Made by a program: the position numbers and the translations under genes
Source: Puniceicoccaceae bacterium
GTDB lineage: Bacteria; Verrucomicrobiota; Verrucomicrobiia; Opitutales; Coraliomargaritaceae
Length of the DNA stretch: 64,000 nt
Direction: 5' to 3'
Assembly (NCBI GenBank): GCA_002729725.1
Contig: PBYS01000019.1
Span: 44,926-108,925 of the forward strand
The notes under the pieces: model-generated
Told to the model about the DNA's origin: nothing
The model's input: the letters and a program-made list of their open reading frames with translations, nothing else
The model's database searches: none
Shown: positions 45,735 to 56,826 of the stretch, in pieces
Numbering within the stretch: the stretch's first letter is position 1
How the letters are laid out: each line of letters begins with the position of its first letter

Positions 45735-47867
45735 ATGCAAGCTAAGCAGATCAACGATTCAAAAATAAATGTAGCCAGAGTGTTGGCGCTGGGGGGCATC
45801 TTTGCCTCTGGCACAGCATTCTCTGAGGAGGTCCCGGCGATGGATCCTGTTCAGTTCGAGGAGGTGGTGATTTCCGCTTCTGGATTTGAGCAGGACATTA
45901 CCCATGCTCCCGCCAGTATTTCTGTGGTTTCCAGGCAGGACTTGGAAGAAAAGCGAGTCAACTCGTTGGCAGAAGCTTTGTCTGAGGTTGAGGGGGTCGA
46001 CGTGAGTTCTTCGGCTGGAAAGACGGGTGGTCGCGAGATCAGTATTCGCGGCATGCCTAGCGACTACACTTTGATTCTAGTGGATGGGCGTCGTCAAAAC
46101 GTCGCAGGTAATGTGACGCCTAATGGTTTTGGCTCGACCTCGACGAGCTTTCTGCCGCCGGTATCCTCGATCGAACGGATTGAGGTGATTCGCGGCCCAA
46201 TGTCTACGCTCTATGGTTCCGACGCGATGGGCGGTGTGGTCAATATCATCACTCGCAAGGTCAATTCGGAGTGGGGTGGCAGTTTGACTACGGGCGGCAC
46301 CATCCAAGGCGATAGCGATTTTGGAAATACGTCCACCAGTAACTTCTATTTCAGCGGTCCTTTGATCGAAGAAACCCTGGGCCTGACTTTGCGCGGAAGC
46401 TATTATAAGCGTTTTGAGTCGGATCTGGAATATACAGATGACGCGGGGGATCCGGTTGAAGTGAGTAAGCGTGGCCCTAGTCCTGTGGAAGCCGACATTT
46501 ATACTTTGGGCGGTCGTTTGACCTATATGTTAAACGAAGATCACGACCTATGGTTCGATGCGGACATCGCTCGTCAGAGCTACGACAATAGTGAGGCTCA
46601 ATTGGGAACTTTGGGCGTTCGTGGCTACGAGGATGAGCTTCAATTCAACCGTGAGCAATATACGTTGGCGCACACTTGGCGCTATGATCAAGGTCAGTTG
46701 GACTCCAGCTTGATGCACAATGCGACAGAAACCATCGGTCGCGTCCTGCCCGCGGGCACGGCTAATGTCGGTGGTCCACGTGAGTTGGAGAATACTAATA
46801 TCGTCTTTGATACCAAGGCCGTTTATAACCTAGGATCGCATCGTGCGACACTGGGTGGCCAATGGTGGGATGCCGAGATGATCGACGGGGTCGCGGATGC
46901 GCCCTACGAACACACGCAATGGGCTTTGTTCCTTGAAGATGAGTGGCATATTCTGCCGGATCTGGCTCTGACCTTTGGCGCGCGCTATGATGATCACAAT
47001 GTTTTCGGCTCACAAGTCAGTCCACGTGCCTATGCTGTGTGGTCTGTCACCGATCAGTGGACGGTGAAGGGGGGCATCAGCTATGGCTACAAGGCGCCAC
47101 GTCTCGATCAACTTGCGGACGGTATTACTGGCTATCGTGGACAGGGCACGATTCCCCTGATCGGTACGCCGACTTTGACGCCGGAAACCAGTGTCACACA
47201 TGAAGTGGGCGTGGTTTATGACAACCTCGATTGGGTGCGCGTGAGTGTGACAGTCTTCCACAATCAGTTTGATGACAAAATCGCCAATGGCCCCGGCTTG
47301 CTGAATTGTAGCTGGGCGGGGGATCCGAATCGCCCCGGTTGCGTAGATTACGGCAATTGGCCCAATGTGGACGAATTCAGACAGACTGTGAATGTCGATG
47401 AAGCGATGTCACAAGGATTGGAGCTTTCCACTACGATTCAGTTTGCTGAAGACTGGACCTTGACCGCCAATTACACTTACACCGATAGTGAGCAGCAGAG
47501 TGGTGATTCCAAGGGAGACCCACTCTACGACACACCCGAGCATATGGTGAATGCCCGCTTGCGCTGGAATACCACCGATAAGCTCTCGCTCTGGTTGAGC
47601 GGTGAATACCGTGGAGAACGTTTCCGCAGCGAGGGCGAGGCGAAAGATGCTCTGGGCGACTATAAAGCCTATGTCCTCTTCCATCTCGGCGGTGTGTATC
47701 AACTCTCTGAGAATGTGACATTGAACGCGACCATCAACAATTTGTTGGATAAGGACTTTGTCGACTATCAGGCCTACGATGACGGTGGCAGCACCAGCTA
47801 CTCGAACGTCTATAGCAATAACGAAGAACCGCGCCGCCTCTGGCTCTCCGCGACTTATACTTTCTAA
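45735..47867 (+). CDS. TonB-dependent outer-membrane receptor
   Basis: 710 residues. A short export signal, then the plug domain: EEVVISASGFEQ (TonB-box region), PASISVVSRQDLEE, IRGMPSDYTLILVDGRRQN, IEVIRGPMSTLYGSDAMGGVVNIIT. The 22-strand barrel ends in LWLSATYTF. It resembles the CirA/FepA branch for ferric siderophores or other metal chelates. The genes behind it (PepSY, DUF2271, DUF4198, ApbE) favour metal uptake with reductive release. The substrate is not determinable. A terminator follows. Confidence 0.94.
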   Translation: MQAKQINDSKINVARVLALGGIFASGTAFSEEVPAMDPVQFEEVVISASGFEQDITHAPASISVVSRQDLEEKRVNSLAEALSEVEGVDVSSSAGKTGGREISIRGMPSDYTLILVDGRRQNVAGNVTPNGFGSTSTSFLPPVSSIERIEVIRGPMSTLYGSDAMGGVVNIITRKVNSEWGGSLTTGGTIQGDSDFGNTSTSNFYFSGPLIEETLGLTLRGSYYKRFESDLEYTDDAGDPVEVSKRGPSPVEADIYTLGGRLTYMLNEDHDLWFDADIARQSYDNSEAQLGTLGVRGYEDELQFNREQYTLAHTWRYDQGQLDSSLMHNATETIGRVLPAGTANVGGPRELENTNIVFDTKAVYNLGSHRATLGGQWWDAEMIDGVADAPYEHTQWALFLEDEWHILPDLALTFGARYDDHNVFGSQVSPRAYAVWSVTDQWTVKGGISYGYKAPRLDQLADGITGYRGQGTIPLIGTPTLTPETSVTHEVGVVYDNLDWVRVSVTVFHNQFDDKIANGPGLLNCSWAGDPNRPGCVDYGNWPNVDEFRQTVNVDEAMSQGLELSTTIQFAEDWTLTANYTYTDSEQQSGDSKGDPLYDTPEHMVNARLRWNTTDKLSLWLSGEYRGERFRSEGEAKDALGDYKAYVLFHLGGVYQLSENVTLNATINNLLDKDFVDYQAYDDGGSTSYSNVYSNNEEPRRLWLSATYTF

Positions 47868-47894
47868 AATCTATATCCATACGTCCAATCAGAC

Positions 47895-47932
47895 AGCTCC
47901 CGCGGGTCGCAACGACTCGCGGGGGCTTCTTT
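47895..47932 (+). terminator. Terminator after the TonB-dependent receptor
   Basis: A 15-bp GC-rich stem with two G-U pairs (47895-47909 with 47913-47927), CAA loop, short T-rich tail (TTCTTTA). May allow partial read-through into the redox genes. Confidence 0.7.
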
Positions 47933-47968
47933 ACATTAAACCTTCAACTCACTCCTAAACTGACGCAC

Positions 47969-48622
47969 ATGAAATTGTTCACGCTTATGATAGCCTTTGC
48001 CGCGGCTGCGCTGATGTTGCCTCTCTTGACTGTTGCAGAGACAGTGGACCCATTGTTGGGCGCCCCGTTTGCCTTACGTGAGCGGCCTTTTTTCGGCGAA
48101 ACGAATGCACCGGTGGTCGTGATCGAGGCGCGAAGTTTTCGTTGTCAGCATTGTCGTCAATTTCAGAATAGCATCTTTCCCACTCTTAAGGCGGAGTACA
48201 TTGATACCGGCAAGTTGCGCTGGGTGATGCTGGATTTGCCGGAAGATCCCGAAAAGGACGAGAGCCGTTTCACCGCGTACGCGCGCGCCGGCTTGCGCAG
48301 CGGGCAATATGCGGCTGTGGAGGAAATACTAGTGGAAAATGGCCGCAAGCCGGCCTATCGTTTGGATAGTTTGCTGCGGAGTCGTGATTCAGTGGACTTT
48401 CCCGCTCTCGAGGCGGCCTTAGATTCCGCCGCACTGCAAGCCGAGCTCGCAGCCGACCTAGCTGAGGGGCAGCAATTGGGCCTGAAGACTTTGCCAACTT
48501 TTATTTTGCGCAAGCGCCAGCCCGACGGGACTTTCTTGGAAGCACGCATCGACGGGGTGGGAGACTTGGCCTATTTCCGGCATGTGCTGGATGCCGCCTT
48601 AAAGACGGAGGGCGCGCAATGA
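47969..48622 (+). CDS. DsbA-like exported thioredoxin-fold protein
   Basis: 217 residues with a signal peptide to about residue 24. The redox motif is C59-Q-H-C62 in SFRCQHCRQFQN, and the cis-proline lies in LKTLPTFILRK. Probably a periplasmic thiol oxidase or reductase. It overlaps the next ORF by four bases (ATGA) and heads a tight gene series to apbE. Confidence 0.9.
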   Translation: MKLFTLMIAFAAAALMLPLLTVAETVDPLLGAPFALRERPFFGETNAPVVVIEARSFRCQHCRQFQNSIFPTLKAEYIDTGKLRWVMLDLPEDPEKDESRFTAYARAGLRSGQYAAVEEILVENGRKPAYRLDSLLRSRDSVDFPALEAALDSAALQAELAADLAEGQQLGLKTLPTFILRKRQPDGTFLEARIDGVGDLAYFRHVLDAALKTEGAQ

Positions 48623-48810
48623 CTTGTCTGCGCCGCTTTCGGACACGGCTGATGCAACTGCGGCCTGCACGTTTGCTTGTGCTCTGTGCGCTGGCACTGT
48701 TGGCTGGGCTGGCGACGGACTGGTTCAGTGAGCAGCGGATATTTTTCCCAAGAAATGACTTTCCGGTCTTTCAAACATTACCAGCGGCTGGGGGCGCGCT
48801 AGAGCAATGA
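48619..48810 (+). CDS. 63-residue single-pass membrane protein
   Basis: Basic N terminus (RRFRTRLMQLRPAR), one hydrophobic helix (LLVLCALALLAGLATDWF) and a short polar tail. It overlaps its neighbours on both sides by ATGA, which argues for a real gene. No family recognised; in position it resembles small proteins that accompany DsbA/MauE pairs. Confidence 0.65.
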   Translation: MTCLRRFRTRLMQLRPARLLVLCALALLAGLATDWFSEQRIFFPRNDFPVFQTLPAAGGALEQ

Positions 48811-49253
48811 TGCATGGGGACACAGGGCGCCGCTGGAGCGTGCGCATACTCCGCATACTGCTTGGTGCCGTCTTTGCTTGGTCCGCGGTGGCGAAGCTGC
48901 AGGATCTGTCCGGATTTCATGCGGCGCTGCTTGCGTATGAACTGCCCATCCCAGACCGAGGGCTGCGTTTGATTACCTTATTCGTGCCATACTTGGAGGG
49001 AATCTTGGGGCTGGCATTGATTGCAGACTTTTGGCCGGAAACTGTCAGGCCGGCGGTTTGGGGGCTCTGCTCATTATTTGTTGTGATCTTGTTGTTGAGT
49101 GCGGCACGGGGCCTGGACATCCATTGCGGTTGTTTTGGAGGTCGCGGTGCGCCGTTGGCAGTGGCTTTGGGACGGGCGGGGCTGCTGTGTGTATTGGCTT
49201 TCTGGCTTGTCTTGCAGCCGTCGCGCTTACATGCGTCGCCAAAGAAGAATTAA
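48807..49253 (+). CDS. MauE/DoxX-type membrane protein
   Basis: 148 residues, four hydrophobic segments. ILLGAVFAWSAVAKLQDLSGFHAALLAYELP matches the MauE/DoxX start (given as one family segment in two parts), and HCGCFGG after segment three is a conserved cysteine motif of MauE-like proteins, which are thought to help disulfide chemistry of exported proteins. Partner of the DsbA-like protein encoded two genes earlier. Confidence 0.85.
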   Translation: MMHGDTGRRWSVRILRILLGAVFAWSAVAKLQDLSGFHAALLAYELPIPDRGLRLITLFVPYLEGILGLALIADFWPETVRPAVWGLCSLFVVILLLSAARGLDIHCGCFGGRGAPLAVALGRAGLLCVLAFWLVLQPSRLHASPKKN

Positions 49254-49257
49254 TTAT

Positions 49258-49869
49258 ATGAAAGCTAAGAAACGTCGTTGGAAAGCACAGTTGACTAAAC
49301 AGCTGTATCTTTGGCATTGGGTCAGTAGTGCGATCGCACTGGTGGGCATGCTGCTCTTTGCCTTTACCGGCATTACACTCAATCATGCCGGCAGCATCGG
49401 CTCGGAGCCGGAGGTGTATGAACAGGATGCTCTATTGCCCAGCGAATTGCAGGCAGACTTAGCGGCCGCCACAGATAGTTTGCCCTACAGCGTGGTGCGT
49501 TGGATTGAGGAGGAGTTTGACCTGTCGGTGGCCCATCAGTCCAGTGAATGGTCGGAGTATGAGATTTATGTGAGTCTGCCGCGCCCCGGCGGGGATGCTT
49601 GGTTGCTGATCGACCGCGAGAGTGGGGAGGTGATGTATGAGCGCAGCACGCGTGGGATGATTGCTTATTTAAATGACCTGCATAAGGGGCGAAATACCGG
49701 TTTTGCCTGGTTCGTCTTTCTCGATGTATTTTCCGTGGCGACGATTATTTTTTGTATGACAGGCTTCTTCCTCTTACTGGTGCATGCCAAACGACGTCCG
49801 AGCACCTGGCCGTTGATTATCTCGGGATTTCTGCTCCCGTTCATTCTCATCATCTTTTTTGTGCACTAA
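49258..49869 (+). CDS. PepSY-associated transmembrane protein
   Basis: 203 residues from the ATG at 49258 (KAKKRRWKAQLTKQLYLWHW). The first membrane helix contains AIALVGMLLFAFTGITLNH, a typical PepSY_TM start. A periplasmic PepSY-like domain follows (about 65-135) and two more helices finish the chain. PepSY membrane proteins carry haem and can act as reductases of metals or flavins. An upstream open extension to 49099 overlaps the MauE gene and is rejected. Confidence 0.9.
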   Translation: MKAKKRRWKAQLTKQLYLWHWVSSAIALVGMLLFAFTGITLNHAGSIGSEPEVYEQDALLPSELQADLAAATDSLPYSVVRWIEEEFDLSVAHQSSEWSEYEIYVSLPRPGGDAWLLIDRESGEVMYERSTRGMIAYLNDLHKGRNTGFAWFVFLDVFSVATIIFCMTGFFLLLVHAKRRPSTWPLIISGFLLPFILIIFFVH

Positions 49870-49875
49870 ATCATT

Positions 49876-50415
49876 ATGAAAACCAAAACACAGAGCGCGC
49901 TCAAAGCGGCGCTACTTTCCACGGGTTGTTTGCAATCGACGGCAGCCCTGCAACTTGAAACCACGATCGAGATTCCCCGTCTGTCGGTGGCGGAATACCA
50001 TCGGCCCTATGTGGCGGTCTGGATCGAAGATTCCGGCCGTAAGGCGGTGGAGAATTTGTCGGTGCTCTATGATGTAAAAATGAGCAATGACGAGGGGGAA
50101 ACCTGGCTCAAGGACCTGCGTCAATGGTGGCGTAAAAGCGGTCGCTCGCAGGATATGCCGATTGATGGCGTCAGTGGTCCAACACGTCCCCCCGGCATCC
50201 ACCGCATCGTGTACCGGCAAGGCGAGAGCGGCTTCTTTAATCTGCCCGCAGGCAATTACGCCTTCGTGGTGGAGGCCTCACGTGAAGTGGGCGGCCGCGA
50301 AATGATCCGCATCCCCTTTGAGTGGGATGGCCAAAACTTGCCTGAGCTGAGTGCCCAAGGATCGCGTGAACTCGGCACTGTCACTTTTAAACTACAAACC
50401 AATCCAGAAAGTTAG
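49876..50415 (+). CDS. DUF2271 periplasmic protein, candidate flavinylated
   Basis: 179 residues with a weak export signal (about 1-25). The DUF2271 core includes RPYVAVWIEDSGRKAVENLSV and a W-rich block (WLKDLRQWWRKSG). The segment D97-G-V-S-G-P-T103-R resembles the ApbE flavinylation motif D-x-x-S-G-A-T, with T103 the possible FMN acceptor (codon 50182-50184). An apbE gene lies two genes downstream. I infer a periplasmic redox carrier. Pro replaces the usual Ala before Thr, which is the uncertain point. Confidence 0.85.
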   Translation: MKTKTQSALKAALLSTGCLQSTAALQLETTIEIPRLSVAEYHRPYVAVWIEDSGRKAVENLSVLYDVKMSNDEGETWLKDLRQWWRKSGRSQDMPIDGVSGPTRPPGIHRIVYRQGESGFFNLPAGNYAFVVEASREVGGREMIRIPFEWDGQNLPELSAQGSRELGTVTFKLQTNPES

Positions 50416-50420
50416 TTATT

Positions 50421-51239
50421 ATGAATATACGATATCAAAACGCTCTCAGTTGTTTCCTCGGCCTGGCGCTGGCTGCTTCCACTGCCAGTGCGCACCGCCT
50501 ATGGTTGCTGCCTTCTTCTCATGTGCTCTCGGGCACGGACCATTGGGTCACCGTGGATGCGGCGGTGTCGAATGATCTCTTCTTCCCTAACCATGTGGCA
50601 CTCTCGCCGGAGTCGATTCAGATCATCGAGCCCGATGGCGAATTTGGCACGATTGAAAATGCCATGAAGGGGCACATCCGTGGCACTTTTGACTTCCATG
50701 TCAGTAAAGAAGGCACTTACCGAGTCTTGAACCAGCGCGAGGGCTACTTTGCACGCTGGACAGAAGACGGCGAAGGCAAGCGTATGCGCGGCGATTTGGC
50801 CGAGCTGAAAGAAGCCGGTGTGTTTGCGAAAGAAGGCGTCGCTGTGATGAAGAGCCTCAGTCGCTTGGAAACTGCGGTCACGGTGAACAACCCCACCGTC
50901 GATGTTTTCGCTAGCACTGGCGAAGGCATTGAATTTGTGCCAGTGACCCACCCGAACGATCTCTTTGCCAATGAGGCCGTCACCTTTGGATTCTTGCTCA
51001 ATGGCGAGCCTGCGAAAGGTCTGGAAGTCGAAGTCGTGCGTGGCGATGATCGCTACCGCGATGAGCCCGGCCTACAAACCTTGGTGACGGATGCCGAGGG
51101 GCAAATCGAAATCAGTTTTGATCAACCAGGGCGTTACTGGTTGGACACTAGCAGCAGTCAGGATGCGGGCACGCTCGAAGGCGCTCCCTTGTCCTTGCGC
51201 TATGGGCTAACGATGACTTTTGAGGTCTTGCCTGAGTAA
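50421..51239 (+). CDS. DUF4198 periplasmic protein
   Basis: 272 residues. Signal peptide to about residue 24, then the DUF4198 start HRLWLLPSSHVLSG (the first His after cleavage is a potential metal ligand). The C-terminal part is a beta-sandwich (VTFGFLLNGEPAKGLEVEVVRG). The family is linked to metal uptake systems. It is encoded five bases after the DUF2271 gene. Confidence 0.88.
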   Translation: MNIRYQNALSCFLGLALAASTASAHRLWLLPSSHVLSGTDHWVTVDAAVSNDLFFPNHVALSPESIQIIEPDGEFGTIENAMKGHIRGTFDFHVSKEGTYRVLNQREGYFARWTEDGEGKRMRGDLAELKEAGVFAKEGVAVMKSLSRLETAVTVNNPTVDVFASTGEGIEFVPVTHPNDLFANEAVTFGFLLNGEPAKGLEVEVVRGDDRYRDEPGLQTLVTDAEGQIEISFDQPGRYWLDTSSSQDAGTLEGAPLSLRYGLTMTFEVLPE

Positions 51240-51266
51240 TCGCGACAGTGCGCTGCAGAATCGCCG

Positions 51267-52301
51267 ATGACTTCATCTGCTAAATCGGAGCGCACTGTGC
51301 TCATTCCCCCCGAGCTCGATCCGGACGCGCTGGCATGGCCCGCGGCGGATGCCGGAGTTTGGGTGCTCGGGGGGAATACGATGGGCACGGTGTGGCAACT
51401 GCGCGTGCCAGAGGTGGCGCATACCTCGCCCACGGAATTACAGCGGCGGGTGGAAGCAGTCTTTCAGCGAGTGATTCAAACGATGAGCCCCTGGGAGCCC
51501 GCATCGGATCTTGCGCGTTTGAATGCGGCATCAGCGGGTGAGCGCGTGAGCGTGGATGCTTGGACCGGGCGGGTCCTGCGCCGTGCACTCGCCTACGCGG
51601 CCCAAACCGATGGCGCCTTTGATCCGACTGTGGCCCCGCTGGTGAATAGCCTCGGCTTCGGTCCGCAGATCGTGGACGCCTCGTCCGCAGAGTGTCGCAG
51701 GGAGGCCCAGCGTCAGCTGAGACGACCCTCGTGGCAAACGATTCAAGTGGAAACGGACACTCAGGTGCTGTGCCCGGGCGGCCTGCACTTGGACTTATGT
51801 GCGATCGCCAAAGGCTTTGCCATTGATCAAGCAGTCGAGGTGTTGCATACGATCGGATTAAATAGTTATTTGTTAGAAGTCGGGGGGGAGGCCTTTGCCC
51901 GCGGCTGCAAGCCAGATCGCCAGCCATGGTGGCTGCTGTTAGAGACGCCCAGCCAAGAGGAGACGGGGGCGACCGTTCCCGAAACCGTGCTCGCATTGTG
52001 TGGCGAAGCGGTGGCCACTTCCGGAAACTCACAACGTCAACGCAGCGATGCCAGCGGCAGCGTCGGACACATTGTAGATCCACAACAAGTCGATCTACGC
52101 GATGGCGAATTACTCAATGTAACAGTCGTGCACACGCACTGTATGGATGCCGACGCGCTGGCCACCGCACTCTTTGTGAAGGGCCGCAAGCAGGGGCTCG
52201 AGCACGCCAATGCGCATGGGAACCGAGCGCGTTTTCTCTCACGAGTCGCCAGCGGGCGCTTGGAAGTGAGTTATTCGCAAGCGCTGGCGGCATATTTGTA
52301 A
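51267..52301 (+). CDS. apbE: FAD:protein FMN transferase (ApbE)
   Basis: 344 residues. GNTMGTVWQLRV, MSPWEPASDLARLNA, DGAFDPTVAPLVNSLGFGP, LDLCAIAKGFAIDQAVE and DADALATALFVKG are the family blocks, with the Mg2+/FAD-binding aspartates near the end. It attaches FMN to a Thr of periplasmic redox proteins. Odd point: no signal peptide or lipobox is visible, and the frame upstream is closed by the DUF4198 stop, although the apparent substrate is exported. Last gene of the cluster. Confidence 0.93.
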   Translation: MTSSAKSERTVLIPPELDPDALAWPAADAGVWVLGGNTMGTVWQLRVPEVAHTSPTELQRRVEAVFQRVIQTMSPWEPASDLARLNAASAGERVSVDAWTGRVLRRALAYAAQTDGAFDPTVAPLVNSLGFGPQIVDASSAECRREAQRQLRRPSWQTIQVETDTQVLCPGGLHLDLCAIAKGFAIDQAVEVLHTIGLNSYLLEVGGEAFARGCKPDRQPWWLLLETPSQEETGATVPETVLALCGEAVATSGNSQRQRSDASGSVGHIVDPQQVDLRDGELLNVTVVHTHCMDADALATALFVKGRKQGLEHANAHGNRARFLSRVASGRLEVSYSQALAAYL

Positions 52302-52307
52302 ACTGTA

Positions 52308-52335
52308 GCCGAGTCCTTTAGGCTCGGTTCCGTTG
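52308..52335. repeat. GTAGCCGAG palindrome between convergent genes
   Basis: GCCGAG and CTCGGT flank TCCTTTAGG, a six- to seven-pair stem, right after the apbE stop. Same GTAGCCGA opening as a repeat at 21520. It may double as a weak bidirectional terminator. Confidence 0.45.
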
Positions 52336-52353
52336 GTTTGTTGCATCCGGCGG

Positions 52354-54474
52354 CTATTCGCCGCGTGCTTGTTGCATGGCGCGGGCGGCGTCCTCTGGGC
52401 GGTTGAGTCGAGTGTAGGCGAGCGAGAGGTTATACCAAGCACGGTAGAAGTCGGGCTGCATGGCAACGGTCTCTTCTAAGTAGCCGACAGCGGATTCTAG
52501 ATCGTTGGATTCGGCGGCTAGCAGTCCAAGCGAATAGGGGAAGCGTGGATCATGCGGGGCATATTCCCAGCCTTTGAAGAGTTGCTTGCGTGCTTCTTTA
52601 TTGAGACCTGCACTGCTGAGCAGGATGGCGCCTTGGTGATACATTTCGGGGTTGAGCGCATCGAGCTCGGTGGCGCGTTGCACGTAGTTTAAGGTGTCTT
52701 CCGGGCGTGACTTGCGCGCGGCGGTGTTGGCCTTGATCAATAAACTTTGTGGACGATCCGAATTGAACTCTAAGTATTCCGCCCATTCTTTTGCGGCGAC
52801 GGGATCGGCGACTGCTTCGTTGCGTGAGGCCAAACTGCGGCTGGCAGCGATGCGGACGGAGCGGCTTTTGTCCTTTAGCTGATCAATGAGCGCCTCGCTG
52901 CCGGATTCGATCATGGCGAGGCCGCTGGTGGCACGCACGCGCACGAGTGGGCTCTCGTTGTCGAGCTCACTACGAAGGTGCGCTTCGGCGGCAGCGTTGG
53001 GGAGATAGTTGGCAATTAGGCCGGTGTAGGTGGCTTGCCATGCGGCGATGTCTTCGTCCTTGGCCAGTTCCAAGAGCGCGGGGAGGGCGGCGGGATCGTA
53101 ATTATAGGCCTTGCTGATCGCGCGGGCGCGTTGACGTTGACGGCTCGATTCCAATTTTTCGCCATACCAAGCTTCGGCGTGTTCCACCGCCCAGTCGACT
53201 GTTTCGTCCGTGTGGCACTTACTGCAGGCATTGGGGATGCCCAGTTCTTTGGTCATTAATGGGTCCGGGGAGTGGAAGCCATGGTCGGCGCGCCAGTCGA
53301 CTTGCATATAAACGGTCTCAGACATGTGGCACTCGACGCATTGGTTGCCGGTGCTGCCTTCGGCGTGGAAACTGTGCTTTACGGGTTCGATAATGGGCGC
53401 TTCCATGACGCCTGCTTCGTGGCAACGCATGCAGAGCATGTTGTTTTCGACCGGTAGGATGTGTTCCAGTGTGTGGGGGTTGTGGCAATCCATGCAGGTG
53501 ACGCCTGCGTGGGCCATGCGGCTCATTTCAAAGGAGGCATGGACATAATCTTCGTCCAGGATTTGGCCGTCGGCGTAGTAGAGGCCGGGTTGGTCGGGTA
53601 GAGAGACGGAAAAGTGGTCGTCAAAGCGGTCGCCCAGCGCAAACTCGTCGGCGGTGAGTTGATCGCGGCGCGAGTGGCAGGTTAGGCAATTTTCTTTGGT
53701 TTGTAGCGGATCAAGACGACTTAGGCCACTGGTATAGTCACCTGCTTGGGAGGCGACCAGGTGCTCTTCGAGGCCGATATGACATTCGGCGCAGGCGATG
53801 CCTTGCTGAATCCAGGTGGATTGGTAGAGGTTGCCGTCGAAGTCGAAGGCTTTGTCATATTCCGTGGTGTGGCAGTAGGCGCAGTTGGCATTCCAGTTCA
53901 TGCCTTGGCCGGCCCAGTGGCCCCATTCACCCGGTAGGCGGTCTTCTCCGGCAAATACATCGACCCAGCGATCGTTCAGCACATCGTAAGTGGCGCTGAT
54001 GGTTTGAAAGCGATTGCCGGGAAGCAGGGCGAGGTATTGGCGGAGGGGCGTTTCGCCGATCACGCCGACTAGGTCGTATTCGAGTGTGGGGGCATCGTCT
54101 GCAAGTACGCGGAGTTTGAAGGCGTCGTCTACTTGCACCATTTCATAGGTGACGCCGGATTCTTTAATGCGGCGCGTGGGGGTGAAGGCTGCTGCGTCTT
54201 TTTTTACAGATACGGCTCGATTGGCCTTGGCGTGGTGACTGCTCTTCCACTCAGTGACTTCTTTTTCGTGGCATTTTACGCAGGTGTCGGGACCGAATTT
54301 TGCCAAGCGTTGCGGATTGTGAGAGTAAGGGAAAACTTGGCCCGGCTGCTTTTGAGCGGGGGAGGATGACTTCGCCGTGTCGCCTAGGTCTGCGTTGTCA
54401 CTGCAAGAAGTTAGTAGTAATATAATTGGGGCAATGACTACAGAGATAAGGGACTGACGGCTGAACTTTAGCAT
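52354..54474 (-). CDS. Multihaem cytochrome c lipoprotein with TPR repeats
   Basis: 706 residues from the ATG at 54474, giving a lipoprotein signal with lipobox LLTSC (Cys 24). Eight CxxCH haem sites are visible: CVKCH, CAYCH, CAECH, CLTCH, CMDCH, CMRCH, CVECH and CSKCH. The layout resembles cytochrome c554-like/DmsE-related proteins. The C-terminal third has HEAT-like and TPR repeats (ALIDQLKDKSRSVRIAASRSL; RAWYNLSLAYTRLNRPEDA). A periplasmic or surface electron carrier is inferred. It converges on the apbE cluster. Confidence 0.88.
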   Translation of the reverse strand: MLKFSRQSLISVVIAPIILLLTSCSDNADLGDTAKSSSPAQKQPGQVFPYSHNPQRLAKFGPDTCVKCHEKEVTEWKSSHHAKANRAVSVKKDAAAFTPTRRIKESGVTYEMVQVDDAFKLRVLADDAPTLEYDLVGVIGETPLRQYLALLPGNRFQTISATYDVLNDRWVDVFAGEDRLPGEWGHWAGQGMNWNANCAYCHTTEYDKAFDFDGNLYQSTWIQQGIACAECHIGLEEHLVASQAGDYTSGLSRLDPLQTKENCLTCHSRRDQLTADEFALGDRFDDHFSVSLPDQPGLYYADGQILDEDYVHASFEMSRMAHAGVTCMDCHNPHTLEHILPVENNMLCMRCHEAGVMEAPIIEPVKHSFHAEGSTGNQCVECHMSETVYMQVDWRADHGFHSPDPLMTKELGIPNACSKCHTDETVDWAVEHAEAWYGEKLESSRQRQRARAISKAYNYDPAALPALLELAKDEDIAAWQATYTGLIANYLPNAAAEAHLRSELDNESPLVRVRATSGLAMIESGSEALIDQLKDKSRSVRIAASRSLASRNEAVADPVAAKEWAEYLEFNSDRPQSLLIKANTAARKSRPEDTLNYVQRATELDALNPEMYHQGAILLSSAGLNKEARKQLFKGWEYAPHDPRFPYSLGLLAAESNDLESAVGYLEETVAMQPDFYRAWYNLSLAYTRLNRPEDAARAMQQARGE

Positions 54475-54626
54475 GCGTACGTATAAGACATTCGGTTGTG
54501 CCGGCGGGGACAATTCAAATTGTAAATGTATTACCAGCGGCTCTTTAGGGCAACTGGCAGCGCTGCTGCGCTGATAATTCGAGCGTCTGCTGTAGCTTTG
54601 CTACGCTTGATCCTGAGGGCAGCTAT

Positions 54627-54659
54627 AAAAAACGCCGCCCTTTGCGTGGGCGGCGTTTT
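54627..54659 (-). terminator. Terminator of the transketolase gene
   Basis: GCCGCCC-type stem (54631-54640 with 54648-54657, extended by A-T pairs on both sides). On the minus strand it is followed by a run of six Ts. It lies 23 bases past the tkt stop. Confidence 0.9.
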
Positions 54660-54681
54660 GTAGCTGCGCTAAGTCTGCGTA

Positions 54682-56655
<1,974 letters not shown>

Positions 56656-56826
56656 AATGTTTCTAGGTTATGGGCCCTGAGCGGGCGGAATTTTGATAAT
56701 CTGAAAGCGCCGAAGATGAACGGATGCCACCTAATGAAAAGGAAAAATGGGGAATTCCGTATGAATTTGCTTCATTACAGTCATTCAGAACTCGACTCTC
56801 AGCTGTCAGGGCTCTAGCTCGAAGGC

